NCBI GenBank assembly: GCA_903854725.1
Contig: CAINWZ010000057.1
Location: 1 to 35,085 of the forward strand
Source of the DNA: an uncultured Bacteroidota bacterium
GTDB taxonomy: Bacteria > Bacteroidota > Bacteroidia > Chitinophagales > Chitinophagaceae
DNA: 35,085 bases
Direction: 5' to 3'
A program made the position numbers and the translations under genes. The notes below the pieces were generated by a model. It was given only the letters and a program-made list of their open reading frames with translations. It did no database searches and had not been told where the DNA came from. Positions 25,239-33,630 of this stretch are shown here, one piece after another (the stretch's first letter is position 1; each line of letters starts with the position of its first letter).

Positions 25239-25244
25239 GCAAAA

Positions 25245-25269
25245 AAATAAGCCTCATAGAGGCTTATTT
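25245..25269. terminator. bidirectional terminator between the response regulator and korB
   Basis: AAATAAGCCTC (25245-25255) and GAGGCTTATTT (25259-25269) form a perfect 11-bp stem with an ATA loop. A-runs on the left give a T-run for minus-strand transcription (korB), and TTTA follows on the plus strand. Confidence 0.88.
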
Positions 25270-25279
25270 ACAATTGAGT

Positions 25280-26320
25280 TTATATAATCTCCCAAGTTTC
25301 TTTACCGCGAATTAATTTATCTAAATCTCCTGCTCCTTTTGCTAAGGCCTCTTCTATTTGTAAAGACATCATTTCTTCGTAGCAAGGACGATCGTTGGTA
25401 TAGAATACACCAAAAGGTCTTGGGAAAGTAGATCCTACTTCAGAAGGATTATCAAATAAGCGCGTTAAAATTTGTGCTTTATAAAAATCTTTTTCATCAT
25501 GAATCCACATATCATCTGCACTATATTTCGATCCAATCTCAACTACTTCTGGACGGAAGCCATCAAAACGAATACCCATTTCACCATTTGCACCAAAAGT
25601 TAAAGGCTTTCCTTGTTCAACATATAAGCCATGTAATTGCTTAGTTGCTTTTTCAGTGAAAATTTCAAAAGCGCCATCATTAAAAATATTACAGTTCTGA
25701 TAAATTTCTAAGAAGGAAGTTCCTTGATGCTTTTCTGCACGCGCAATCATTGTTTGCATATGCTTAGGATCACGATCCATAGTACGGCCAACAAAAGTAG
25801 CGTCAGCACCTAAAGCCAATGCGGCAGGATTAAATGGATGATCAATACTTCCTTGCGGAGAACTCTTGGTAATTTTATTTACTTCAGAAGTTGGTGAATA
25901 TTGACCTTTTGTTAAACCATAAATTTGGTTATTGAACACTAAAAAGTTAACGTTTAAATTTCTTCTCAACATATGAATGGTATGGTTACCACCAATACTC
26001 ATAGAATCACCATCACCCGCTACGATCCAAACACTTAATTCTGGTCTACTTGCTTTTAAACCACTTGCAATAGCCGTTGCGCGTCCATGAATAGAGTGCA
26101 TGCCATAAGTGTTCATATAATAAGGGAAACGGCTACTACAACCAATACCGCTAATAATTACAATATTTTCTTTAGGAACGCCAATAGTGGGCATCACTCT
26201 TTGTACAGAGGCTAAAATGGAGTAATCTCCACAACCTGGACACCAACGAACTTCTTGATCAGTTGCAAAATCTTTGGCTGTTAATGCAGCAACAGTGCTT
26301 TCTATTGTTTCAGTAGACAT
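25280..26320 (-). CDS. korB: 2-oxoacid:ferredoxin oxidoreductase, beta subunit (KorB-like)
   Basis: This 346-residue protein is the thiamine-diphosphate-binding beta subunit. It has CPGCGDYSIL and GIGCSSRFPYYM (Cys of the 4Fe-4S cluster region), GDGDSMSIGGNHTIHMLRRN (the GDG...N cofactor motif), VFNNQIYGLTKGQ, and the NIFNDGAF segment. It should act with an alpha subunit to turn 2-oxoglutarate (or another 2-oxoacid) plus CoA into the acyl-CoA, reducing ferredoxin. In most Bacteroidota the alpha gene lies directly upstream, but here the upstream neighbour is a GT2 glycosyltransferase 149 nt away. The substrate is inferred from the family. The start is ATG at 26320. Confidence 0.93.
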   Translation of the reverse strand: MSTETIESTVAALTAKDFATDQEVRWCPGCGDYSILASVQRVMPTIGVPKENIVIISGIGCSSRFPYYMNTYGMHSIHGRATAIASGLKASRPELSVWIVAGDGDSMSIGGNHTIHMLRRNLNVNFLVFNNQIYGLTKGQYSPTSEVNKITKSSPQGSIDHPFNPAALALGADATFVGRTMDRDPKHMQTMIARAEKHQGTSFLEIYQNCNIFNDGAFEIFTEKATKQLHGLYVEQGKPLTFGANGEMGIRFDGFRPEVVEIGSKYSADDMWIHDEKDFYKAQILTRLFDNPSEVGSTFPRPFGVFYTNDRPCYEEMMSLQIEEALAKGAGDLDKLIRGKETWEII

Positions 26321-26469
26321 AGCTATTCTATTATTTAGTACGCGAAATTACATAAAGAAGGGCAATTTTTGTGCATAAAAGGGCAAATTATAAGCAGATT
26401 TTTAAGGTTAAAAAGAAGACTTTATGAAGCTAAAAAGCCCCTTTTCCATCAAATTCCTTCAACAGAACC

Positions 26470-27609
26470 CTATTTTACTTGCCTTCCCTTCCAAGTATAG
26501 GTTTTTACCTGCCCAAAAAGACCAGCCAATAAGGTATAACTAATATGGAGTGGTTGGTAAAAAACAAAGTATCGAAGTTGCTTTTGCAATTGATAAAATT
26601 TCGCAACAGGATCTAAAAAATAGAGTTCAAAAAAAGTTTTAAAAGCAATAGCAATTAGGAAAGACCCAACATGTCCCATTAATAACAAAAGTAAAAAACT
26701 AAAATTATAGACATACACTAAAAGCAATACCCAAAAAATAGAATTGTCGTCATAGTAACGGGCTTTACTAGACCACCTAATTCTTTGCATCATAAATTCT
26801 TTCCAGTTTTGCATTGCTTTAGTAAGTACAATTGCATCAGGATGATATAAGTATCCAATTTGTTTAGACAATGTTTTTTTCATTTTGTGCATGAGCAGCA
26901 TATCATCACCACTTGCAATATGATCTACCCCTTGATAACCACCTACTGCAATAAAAGCAGATTTTTCAAAAGCCAAATTAGCCCCATTGCTCATAGAATG
27001 TTTGCCAGCGCCCACTGCAGCGGCTGTAATACCTTGCAATGCTAAAAAGTCCAACAATTGAAATTCATTTAAAATTCCTTTTTCTTTAATAAACATAACG
27101 GGTGCAGCTACGAAAACAGGATTATTTTTTTGAATATATTGATGATAAAGCGAAAGCCAATTCTTGGGCGCTATGCAATCTGCATCTGTGGTAATAATCC
27201 AATCTCCCTTGGCATGACTCACTGCTTTTTCAATTGCCTTCTTTTTGAAAGAACTTATTTCACCTGGCTTAAAATAATCTGCTAAACTTAATAAATGTAC
27301 ATGAGCAAATTGAGCATGTAAAGATTGAACAATAAATGCAGTATCATCTTCCGAAAAATCATCGATCACAATAATTTCAAAAGATTCACTTGGATAATTT
27401 TGTGCTAAAATGGAATCTACACAATTTTTAATATTACTTGCCTCGTTCCTAGCAGGTATAACAATGGTAAAACGGGTATAATTTTCAACCACCAAGCTTG
27501 GATTAAAATCAAAGTAAGAAAGCTTATCAAACCAATAGCGGTAGGCTACTAGTAAACCAGCATACAGAAAGGTTAAAATAGCTAATATCCAATCTAAAAG
27601 GTAGTGCAT
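26470..27609 (-). CDS. membrane-associated family 2 glycosyltransferase
   Basis: This is a 379-residue protein. One N-terminal membrane helix (about 5-22) precedes the GT2 domain: FTIVIPARNEASNIKNCVDSI (GT-A start), IVIDDFSEDDT (nucleotide-binding Asp), TTDADC (DxD-like metal site), GANLAFEKSAF, and the Q-R-I-R-W motif (QRIRWSSKARYY) typical of processive and membrane GT2 enzymes. Two to three C-terminal membrane helices follow. Donor and acceptor are unknown; envelope polysaccharide or lipid glycosylation is likely. A -7 box ends 4 nt before the ATG at 27609. Confidence 0.88.
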   Translation of the reverse strand: MHYLLDWILAILTFLYAGLLVAYRYWFDKLSYFDFNPSLVVENYTRFTIVIPARNEASNIKNCVDSILAQNYPSESFEIIVIDDFSEDDTAFIVQSLHAQFAHVHLLSLADYFKPGEISSFKKKAIEKAVSHAKGDWIITTDADCIAPKNWLSLYHQYIQKNNPVFVAAPVMFIKEKGILNEFQLLDFLALQGITAAAVGAGKHSMSNGANLAFEKSAFIAVGGYQGVDHIASGDDMLLMHKMKKTLSKQIGYLYHPDAIVLTKAMQNWKEFMMQRIRWSSKARYYDDNSIFWVLLLVYVYNFSFLLLLLMGHVGSFLIAIAFKTFFELYFLDPVAKFYQLQKQLRYFVFYQPLHISYTLLAGLFGQVKTYTWKGRQVK

Positions 27610-27613
27610 ACCA

Positions 27614-27621
27614 CAAAGTTA
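27614..27621 (-). promoter_or_regulatory. -7 promoter box abutting the GT2 gene
   Basis: TAACTTTG on the minus strand is followed by 4 nt and the ATG at 27609, implying a leaderless message. Confidence 0.5.
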
Positions 27622-27670
27622 AATGCTTTTAACATGGCAGAAATAGGATTTTTTAATTGTTTGAATTAAA

Positions 27671-27698
27671 TTGTACATTCAATTTTAATACAGTACAA
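27671..27698. repeat. small inverted repeat before the nucleotidyltransferase-kinase gene
   Basis: TTGTAC (27671-27676) and GTACAA (27693-27698) are inverted with a 16-nt spacer, just upstream of the ATG at 27705. It could be an operator half-site pair; the evidence is weak. Confidence 0.25.
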
Positions 27699-27704
27699 AA
27701 TTTT

Positions 27705-28853
27705 ATGCAAAAAAAAGTTCTAGTAAGTGGTTGTTTTGATTTGTTACATAGTGGGCATATTGCATTTTTAAAAAATGCAGCTACTTATGGCGATTTATAT
27801 GTTTGTATAGGTTCGGATAAAACTATTTACGATCTTAAAGGAAGGTATCCTGTTATCACACAAGATGAAAGAAAGTATATGATTGAATCGCTTGCTTGTG
27901 TAAAAGAATGTAAAATTAACAAAGGCAGTGGGTTACTCGACTTCTTAGGTGAACTAGAAGAAATTAAGCCGGCCGTTTTTGTAGTGAATGAAGATGGCAA
28001 TACGCCTAATAAAATAGAATTATGCAAAACAAAAAATATTGAATTAATTGTATTAGATAGAGTGCCTAGCGAAGGATTGCCAGCAAGATCAACCACCAGT
28101 TTAAGAACAAATTCCATTATACCATTTCGTATAGATTTAGCAGGCGGATGGCTGGATCAACCCTATGTAAATAAATTATATGCAGGCCCTGTTATTACTA
28201 TATCTATTGAGCCCACTATAGAATTCAATAATAGAAGTGGCATGGCAAGTAGTACCAGAAACAAAGCCATTGAATTATGGAAAGCACAATTACCAGAGGG
28301 GGATCCTATACAATTAAGTAAAATTCTTTTTAGTTATGAAAATCCTCCAGGTACTAAAAATGTGGCAGGTTCGCAAGATGCTTTAGGTATTGTAATGCCT
28401 TGTTTAAATTATCATCATTATTCAAAAGATAATTATTGGCCAAGTGAAATAAAAACAATTGAAGATGAAACTGTTTTAAGTTGGATCGAAGATCATATTT
28501 ATTTAATACCACTTGACCCAAGAAGTAATAGTTATGATGTACTTGCAAAAACAAATATTTCGGAAGAGGGTGCCAAAAATTTAGCAGACGCTGCTATTAC
28601 ATGTTGGGATGCTATATTAAAAAAAGATCTACAAGCTTTTGGTAGTGCATTCCTTGAATCCTTTCATGCACAAATTGCGATGTTTCCCAATATGTTCGAT
28701 GATTCCATTAAACCAACCATTGAAAAGTACGGTCCAAAAAGTATTGGCTATAAATTATCTGGTGCAGGCGGAGGCGGCTATTTAATATTAATTGCCAAAG
28801 AGCCCATCGAAAACGCCATACAAATTAAGATTAGACGTAAAAATTTGATGTAA
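27705..28853 (+). CDS. bifunctional nucleotidyltransferase-GHMP sugar kinase fusion
   Basis: This 382-residue protein joins two domains. Residues 1-130 are a cytidylyltransferase-type nucleotidyltransferase (SGCFDLLHSGHIAFL with HxGH at 15-18). Residues about 135-382 are a GHMP kinase: motif 1 IPFRIDLAGGW, motif 2 GMASST (about 179-184), the G-S-Q-D segment (222-225), and motif 3 LSGAGGGGYL (351-360). The motif 1 and GxQD pattern is closest to HddA/fucokinase-type sugar kinases. It probably phosphorylates a sugar and then activates it to a nucleotide sugar, as FKP does for fucose, but with the domain order reversed. The sugar is unknown. I use the ATG at 27705; it fits the start of the fold. 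Confidence 0.8.
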   Translation: MQKKVLVSGCFDLLHSGHIAFLKNAATYGDLYVCIGSDKTIYDLKGRYPVITQDERKYMIESLACVKECKINKGSGLLDFLGELEEIKPAVFVVNEDGNTPNKIELCKTKNIELIVLDRVPSEGLPARSTTSLRTNSIIPFRIDLAGGWLDQPYVNKLYAGPVITISIEPTIEFNNRSGMASSTRNKAIELWKAQLPEGDPIQLSKILFSYENPPGTKNVAGSQDALGIVMPCLNYHHYSKDNYWPSEIKTIEDETVLSWIEDHIYLIPLDPRSNSYDVLAKTNISEEGAKNLADAAITCWDAILKKDLQAFGSAFLESFHAQIAMFPNMFDDSIKPTIEKYGPKSIGYKLSGAGGGGYLILIAKEPIENAIQIKIRRKNLM

Positions 28854-28965
28854 TTCATCATTTCAAAAACCTCCCAAAATGCTCATTTTAGGGCAAAAAA
28901 GGCCAAAAATTCAATAAAAGACTCAAAAAAAGGCAAATAATTGCATAAATCATGAAAATTGGTTG

Positions 28966-28973
28966 TACATTTA
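28966..28973 (+). promoter_or_regulatory. -7-like box for marR-acyl-CoA dehydrogenase operon
   Basis: TACATTTA (one mismatch to TAnnTTTG) lies 22 nt after a TTG (28941-28943). The predicted transcription start falls within the palindrome at 28976-28991. Confidence 0.4.
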
Positions 28974-28975
28974 TA

Positions 28976-28991
28976 TTAGTTGCATAACTAA
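28976..28991. promoter_or_regulatory. probable MarR operator
   Basis: TTAGTT-GCAT-AACTAA is a perfect 6-bp inverted repeat with a 4-nt spacer. It lies 4 nt before the marR ATG and over the predicted transcription start. The pattern resembles known MarR-type sites (TAGTTGCATnnnAACTA-like), so autorepression is likely. Confidence 0.6.
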
Positions 28992-28995
28992 CTAT

Positions 28996-29451
28996 ATGTC
29001 AAACAACCAATTCAAAAGAGGCGAATTATACAGTGTCATAAATGGCATGGCTACCACCGCTGTAGCAAGACGATTACAAAAGAATTTTAGAAACGCAGGA
29101 CTCGATATAACAATTGAGCAGTGGTCTATCTTATACCATTTATGGAAAGAAGATGGACTAAGTCAACTAGAATTAGGGAATAGAACTTTCAGAGATAAAG
29201 CAAGTACCACTCGTCTTATAGATAATTTAGAAAAACAAGAACTAGTCATACGAGTAGCGAGTAAAGAAGATCGACGTATTAATTTGGTATACTTAACTGA
29301 TATCGCGAAGCCCTTGCAACAAATTACCTATGAGCTAGCCAATCAAACTATGAATGAAGCTTTGTTAGACATTACGAAAGAAGAAATTGATATTGTAAAA
29401 AATGTTTTTCAAAGAGTGTATGATAATTTAATGAATAAAGATCTACAATAA
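28996..29451 (+). CDS. MarR family transcriptional regulator
   Basis: This 151-residue winged-helix regulator has the MarR core: helix 1-2 (AVARRLQKNFRNAGLDITIEQW), the HTH LSQLELGNRTFRDKASTTRLIDNLEKQEL, and the wing with V-x-R-V-A-S-K-E-D-R-R-I-N-L-V-Y-L-T, where the D-R-R is the DNA-contacting hallmark. It starts at the ATG at 28996, directly after a palindrome that should be its own operator. The acyl-CoA dehydrogenase gene follows 30 nt later, so it probably controls that gene in response to an acyl-CoA or lipid-derived ligand, which is an inference from context. Confidence 0.9.
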   Translation: MSNNQFKRGELYSVINGMATTAVARRLQKNFRNAGLDITIEQWSILYHLWKEDGLSQLELGNRTFRDKASTTRLIDNLEKQELVIRVASKEDRRINLVYLTDIAKPLQQITYELANQTMNEALLDITKEEIDIVKNVFQRVYDNLMNKDLQ

Positions 29452-29481
29452 AAAATACAGAAAAAATTATAAATAAATTTT

Positions 29482-31266
29482 ATGCAAAGTACCAAAACAG
29501 TAATTAAAGGCGGTGAATGGATTATCAAAGAAGTAAATGCAAATGATATTTATATTCCCGAACAATTTAATGAAGAGCAACTAATGGTGCGCGATATGTG
29601 TACCCAATTTGTTGACACCGAAGTATTACCAATAATGGATAGAGTAGATAAATTAGAGCCGGGCTTAATGCCTTCTCTACTTTCAAAAGCAGGCGTGCAG
29701 GGCTTATTGGGCATTACCGTGCCTGAAGCGTATGGAGGTTCAGGAAAAGATTTTGTAACCTCTGTAATAGTTGCCGAATATTTAGGCGGTGGCTATTCTT
29801 TTTCAGTTGCCAACGCCGCACATGCAGGAATTGGTACTTTACCTATTTTATATTTTGGAACAGAAGCGCAAAAACAAAAGTATGTTACCAAATTAGCAAC
29901 AGGTGAATACAAAGGCTCTTATGGTTTAACCGAACCCAATAGTGGATCAGACGCTTTAAGCGCAAAGACAACCGCAAAATTATCTGCCGACGGCAAACAT
30001 TATATTTTGAATGGGCAAAAATGTTGGATCACCAATGGTGGCTTTGCCGATGTCTATACTGTATTTGCAAAAATAGATGGAGAACAATTTACTGCATTCA
30101 TCATAGAAAGAGGAACTGAAGGATTTACACAAGGACCCGAAGAACATAAAATGGGTATCAAAGGATCTTCTACCGTACAATTATATTTTCAAGATTGTAA
30201 AGTACCTGTTGAAAATGTACTAGGAGAAATTGGCAAAGGACATATCATTGCGTTTAATATTTTAAATATTGGAAGATTAAAATTAGGGGCAGCTACTATT
30301 GGTGGTGCAAGAAGAGCATTAACTGAAACAGTTCAATATGCAAAAGCTAGAGAGCAATTTAAATTACCCATTGTAAAATTTGGTGCCATCAGACATAAAC
30401 TAGCCGAAATGGCCATTCGTTTATGGGTAGGAGAAAGTGCTTTATATAGAGTCTCTAATAATATCGATGAACAAGAACAATTATTATTAGCAGCTGGAAA
30501 GTCTTTATCTGAATCCTTATTAGGTGCTGCCGAAGAATATGCTATTGAGTGTGCCATTTTAAAAGTATTTGGTAGTGAGGTATTAGATTTTGTAGTAGAT
30601 GAAGGCGTGCAAGTACATGGGGGTAATGGTTATAGCGATGAATATGCCATTTCAAAAGCCTACCGCGATAGTCGTATTAATAGAATTTACGAAGGAACCA
30701 ATGAAATCAATAGATTGCTAACGGTGGACATGGTTTTAAAACGTGCCATGAAGGGTAAGTTAGATTTAATGGGCCCTGCCATGGAAGTGCAAAAAGAATT
30801 AATGAGTGTACCAGATTTTGGAGGTGGCGAGGATACTCCATTTGCAAAAGAAAAACAAGCGATAGCTAATTTCAAGAAATGTATTTTGATGGTTGCTGGC
30901 GCTGCAGTGCAAAAGTTAATGATGACCTTAAATAAAGAACAAGAAATTTTAATGAACATCGCCGATATGTCTATTATTACTTTTCATGCGGAGTCGGCTT
31001 TATTAAGAGTAGAAAAATTAGCTGCATTAAAAGGCGAAGCTGCTGTTGCAGTGCATGCAGATATTGTGCGCACTTATATTTATGATGCAGCCGATGCTAT
31101 CAATAAAGCTGGTAAAGACGCATTAAATAGTTTTGCGGAAGGAGATGAGCTACGCATGATGAATATTGGATTAAAGCGATTCACTAAAGTAGACGCTTTC
31201 AATAGCAAAGAAGCCCGCAGAAGAATTTGCGCGCAACTAGTTGCAGATGATGGTTATAAATTATAA
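29482..31266 (+). CDS. acyl-CoA dehydrogenase (VLCAD/ACAD9-like long form)
   Basis: This 594-residue flavoenzyme has the ACAD core in order: FNEEQLMVRDMCTQF, GITVPEAYGGSG, YGLTEPNSGSDA (substrate/FAD), WITNGGFADVYTVFA, GRLKLGAATIGGARRAL, QVHGGNGYSDEY, and YEGTNEINR with the catalytic Glu in this segment. About 170 further residues form the C-terminal extension seen in the VLCAD/ACAD9-type subfamily. It catalyses the first step of beta-oxidation, passing electrons to ETF. It is translated 30 nt after marR on the same transcript and ends before a strong terminator at 31300-31334. Chain-length preference is only inferred. Confidence 0.93.
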   Translation: MQSTKTVIKGGEWIIKEVNANDIYIPEQFNEEQLMVRDMCTQFVDTEVLPIMDRVDKLEPGLMPSLLSKAGVQGLLGITVPEAYGGSGKDFVTSVIVAEYLGGGYSFSVANAAHAGIGTLPILYFGTEAQKQKYVTKLATGEYKGSYGLTEPNSGSDALSAKTTAKLSADGKHYILNGQKCWITNGGFADVYTVFAKIDGEQFTAFIIERGTEGFTQGPEEHKMGIKGSSTVQLYFQDCKVPVENVLGEIGKGHIIAFNILNIGRLKLGAATIGGARRALTETVQYAKAREQFKLPIVKFGAIRHKLAEMAIRLWVGESALYRVSNNIDEQEQLLLAAGKSLSESLLGAAEEYAIECAILKVFGSEVLDFVVDEGVQVHGGNGYSDEYAISKAYRDSRINRIYEGTNEINRLLTVDMVLKRAMKGKLDLMGPAMEVQKELMSVPDFGGGEDTPFAKEKQAIANFKKCILMVAGAAVQKLMMTLNKEQEILMNIADMSIITFHAESALLRVEKLAALKGEAAVAVHADIVRTYIYDAADAINKAGKDALNSFAEGDELRMMNIGLKRFTKVDAFNSKEARRRICAQLVADDGYKL

Positions 31267-31299
31267 GATCTTCAAACTAATTATTAGTAAGTGCTCTAC

Positions 31300-31334
31300 A
31301 AAAAGTCCTACCGAGCAATTGGTAGGACTTTTTT
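31300..31334. terminator. strong terminator after the acyl-CoA dehydrogenase gene
   Basis: AAAAAGTCCTACC (31300-31312) and GGTAGGACTTTTT (31321-31333) form a 13-bp stem with an 8-nt loop, followed by a T-run. The A-run on the left makes it work also for the convergent molybdenum-subunit gene. Confidence 0.92.
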
Positions 31335-31374
31335 ATGATAATTAATATTGTAATAAATTAAGTAGAAAGCTATG

Positions 31375-33612
31375 CTAAGCCTTTACGCTTTTGAATCCTA
31401 GCTTTTCTGGTGTAATAGGTAAGTCTCTTACTCTTTTTCCAGTAGCATTGTACACAGCATTAGATACTGCCGCTGCAAAACCAATTAAAGCTATTTCTCC
31501 AATACCTTTGGCGCCAATATCATTAATATTAGGGTCTGGTTTATTTACAAACCAAACATCTGTTGCTGGAATTTGAGAATGCAAAGGAACATGGTAAGCG
31601 CCAAAGCTTGCATTGATAATTTGACCAGTGGCATGGTCTATCTCTAGTTTTTCAGTAAGTGCCATTCCTATCCCTCCTACTACACCGCCAATCATTTGAC
31701 TTCTTGCCGTTTTAGGACTAATAATTTTACCAGCATCCCCTGTGGTTACTACATTTAAAATTTTAATACTGCCATCTTTTGGATTCACAGACAACTTAAC
31801 AAAATGAGCAGAAAATGAATTACTGGTAAATTTAAGCTGTGCTGCTGTTTTACCATTAGAAGTAATGGTTAAATCTATTTTTTCTTGATTGGCTAATTTT
31901 AATAAAGCACTAATATCTATTTTAGTATTCGCATCTGTTTTTAAAACAACCATTTCATTTTTAACCTCTAAAGCATCAGCAGTAGTAGCAGAAAATGCAG
32001 GTGCATATTGAATAGCTAATTCTTTAATTTTTTGTTGTAAAGTTTTGCATGCTAAATCAACTGCCGAACCTACTGTAGAAGTAGTACCAGAACCCCCTTG
32101 TGAAGGACCCGGAGGTAAATCAGAATCGCCTAGTTTGAATTTAATTTTTTGAATGGGCATTTGCAAAGCATCTGCAGCAATGATAGACATGCTTGTCATA
32201 GTCCCAGGACCCATATCACTTACTGCACACTCTAATAATAATTTACCATCATTGCTTAAAACTATTCTTACCGATGCACTTCCTTTGCCCGCGCCAAATA
32301 CGCCCACCGACATTCCATAACCAATTAATAAACCATTTTCTTTTAAAGTGCCAGGTACCATTGCACGATTTTTCCATCCTATTTTTTCCATGCCATAGGC
32401 ATAACAATCTTTGATATTAATATCAGAGAAGGGTAATTTATTTTCAGGATTAATAGCCGTAAAATTTTTAATTCTTAATTGAATGGGATCCATCTTTAAT
32501 TTATAGGAAAGCTCATCAATAGCACTTTCTAATGCAAAGCAACCCGTTGCTTCACCAGGACCTCGCATCCATATAGGTGTACTTAAGTCTAAGGGAAGAA
32601 TACTATATTTAGTATCCACATTTTCGCAAGCATATAAAAATTTAGAAGCTTCTACAATCCCTTCTCTAAAATCTTCGTATCTAGAAGTATTACTAATGGC
32701 TTCATGTGAAATGCCTATAAAATTTCCTGCAGCATCTGCTCCCAATCCAATTTTTTGCCAAGACTGCGGACGATACCCCACCATGCTAAACATTTGAGGA
32801 CGCGTAAGTACTAACTTAATAGGACGATTTAATTTTTTTGAAGCAATACAAGCTGCCACTACATGCGGCCAACTTCTTAATCCACTTCCAAAGCCACCTC
32901 CTACATTTTCAGCAATGACTCTAACATTTTTATCTGATAGACCAAAAGTTTTAGCAATAGTTGATTGTGTACTTTTTGGTCCCTGTGTTTTATCATATAA
33001 AGTAATCTTATCCTCCCCTTCCCAATATGCAATGGTAGCAAATAGTTCCATGGCATTATGTACTTCAATAGGAATATTATATTCAGCTTCCACAAAGGCA
33101 ACAGCTTCTTTAAATTTCTTCTCCGTACCTCTCTTATAATTAATAGGTGCTTTTAAATTAGCAGGCTCTAATCTTGCTTTATCAAAATTAGTTTCAAATT
33201 TTTCTACTTCATATTCTGCTTTCACAAAACGAATAGCTGCATTGGCATTTTCAAAACTATCCGCAACCACTAAAGCTATTGGTTGACCAAAGAAACGTAC
33301 TTTATTATCATTTAAAGCTTTATACCCTCTCCACTCCGTAACATTTTTGGGTCTTTCTGCAGCATTCGTTGAATAACCAGGAACAGCTGGGCAGTTGGCA
33401 TAATAAATAATGTCTAAGACCCCAGGCATTGCTAAGGCTTTGCTAGTGTCTACATTTTTAATAGTCCCTTTGGCAATAGTACTAGTCACAAATACAGCAT
33501 AAGCCATATTGGGTAAATTATGTTCTGCTGTGTACTTAGCTTTACCTGTTACTTTATCAGCGCCATCTACACGCTCATCTTCCCAGAATATTGTATTATT
33601 ATTTGATTTCAT
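31375..33612 (-). CDS. xanthine dehydrogenase-family molybdopterin-binding subunit
   Basis: This 745-residue subunit matches the large Mo-binding chain of xanthine oxidase-type hydroxylases (PaoC/YagR-like). It has VDGADKVTGKAKYTAEH, VRFFGQPIALVVADS, VGGGFGSG, RGPGEATGCFALESAIDEL, QGGSGTTSTVGSAVD, and the C-terminal KGIGEIALIGFAAAVSNAVYNATG with the catalytic Glu in KGIGE. It has no signal peptide of its own and is probably exported folded together with the Tat-tagged 2Fe-2S subunit encoded 18 nt upstream. The FAD subunit normally found in this operon type is missing. The substrate (aldehyde, N-heterocycle or purine) is undetermined. The start is ATG at 33612. Confidence 0.92.
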   Translation of the reverse strand: MKSNNNTIFWEDERVDGADKVTGKAKYTAEHNLPNMAYAVFVTSTIAKGTIKNVDTSKALAMPGVLDIIYYANCPAVPGYSTNAAERPKNVTEWRGYKALNDNKVRFFGQPIALVVADSFENANAAIRFVKAEYEVEKFETNFDKARLEPANLKAPINYKRGTEKKFKEAVAFVEAEYNIPIEVHNAMELFATIAYWEGEDKITLYDKTQGPKSTQSTIAKTFGLSDKNVRVIAENVGGGFGSGLRSWPHVVAACIASKKLNRPIKLVLTRPQMFSMVGYRPQSWQKIGLGADAAGNFIGISHEAISNTSRYEDFREGIVEASKFLYACENVDTKYSILPLDLSTPIWMRGPGEATGCFALESAIDELSYKLKMDPIQLRIKNFTAINPENKLPFSDINIKDCYAYGMEKIGWKNRAMVPGTLKENGLLIGYGMSVGVFGAGKGSASVRIVLSNDGKLLLECAVSDMGPGTMTSMSIIAADALQMPIQKIKFKLGDSDLPPGPSQGGSGTTSTVGSAVDLACKTLQQKIKELAIQYAPAFSATTADALEVKNEMVVLKTDANTKIDISALLKLANQEKIDLTITSNGKTAAQLKFTSNSFSAHFVKLSVNPKDGSIKILNVVTTGDAGKIISPKTARSQMIGGVVGGIGMALTEKLEIDHATGQIINASFGAYHVPLHSQIPATDVWFVNKPDPNINDIGAKGIGEIALIGFAAAVSNAVYNATGKRVRDLPITPEKLGFKSVKA

Positions 33613-33630
33613 AATGTTGAATTAAAGGAA

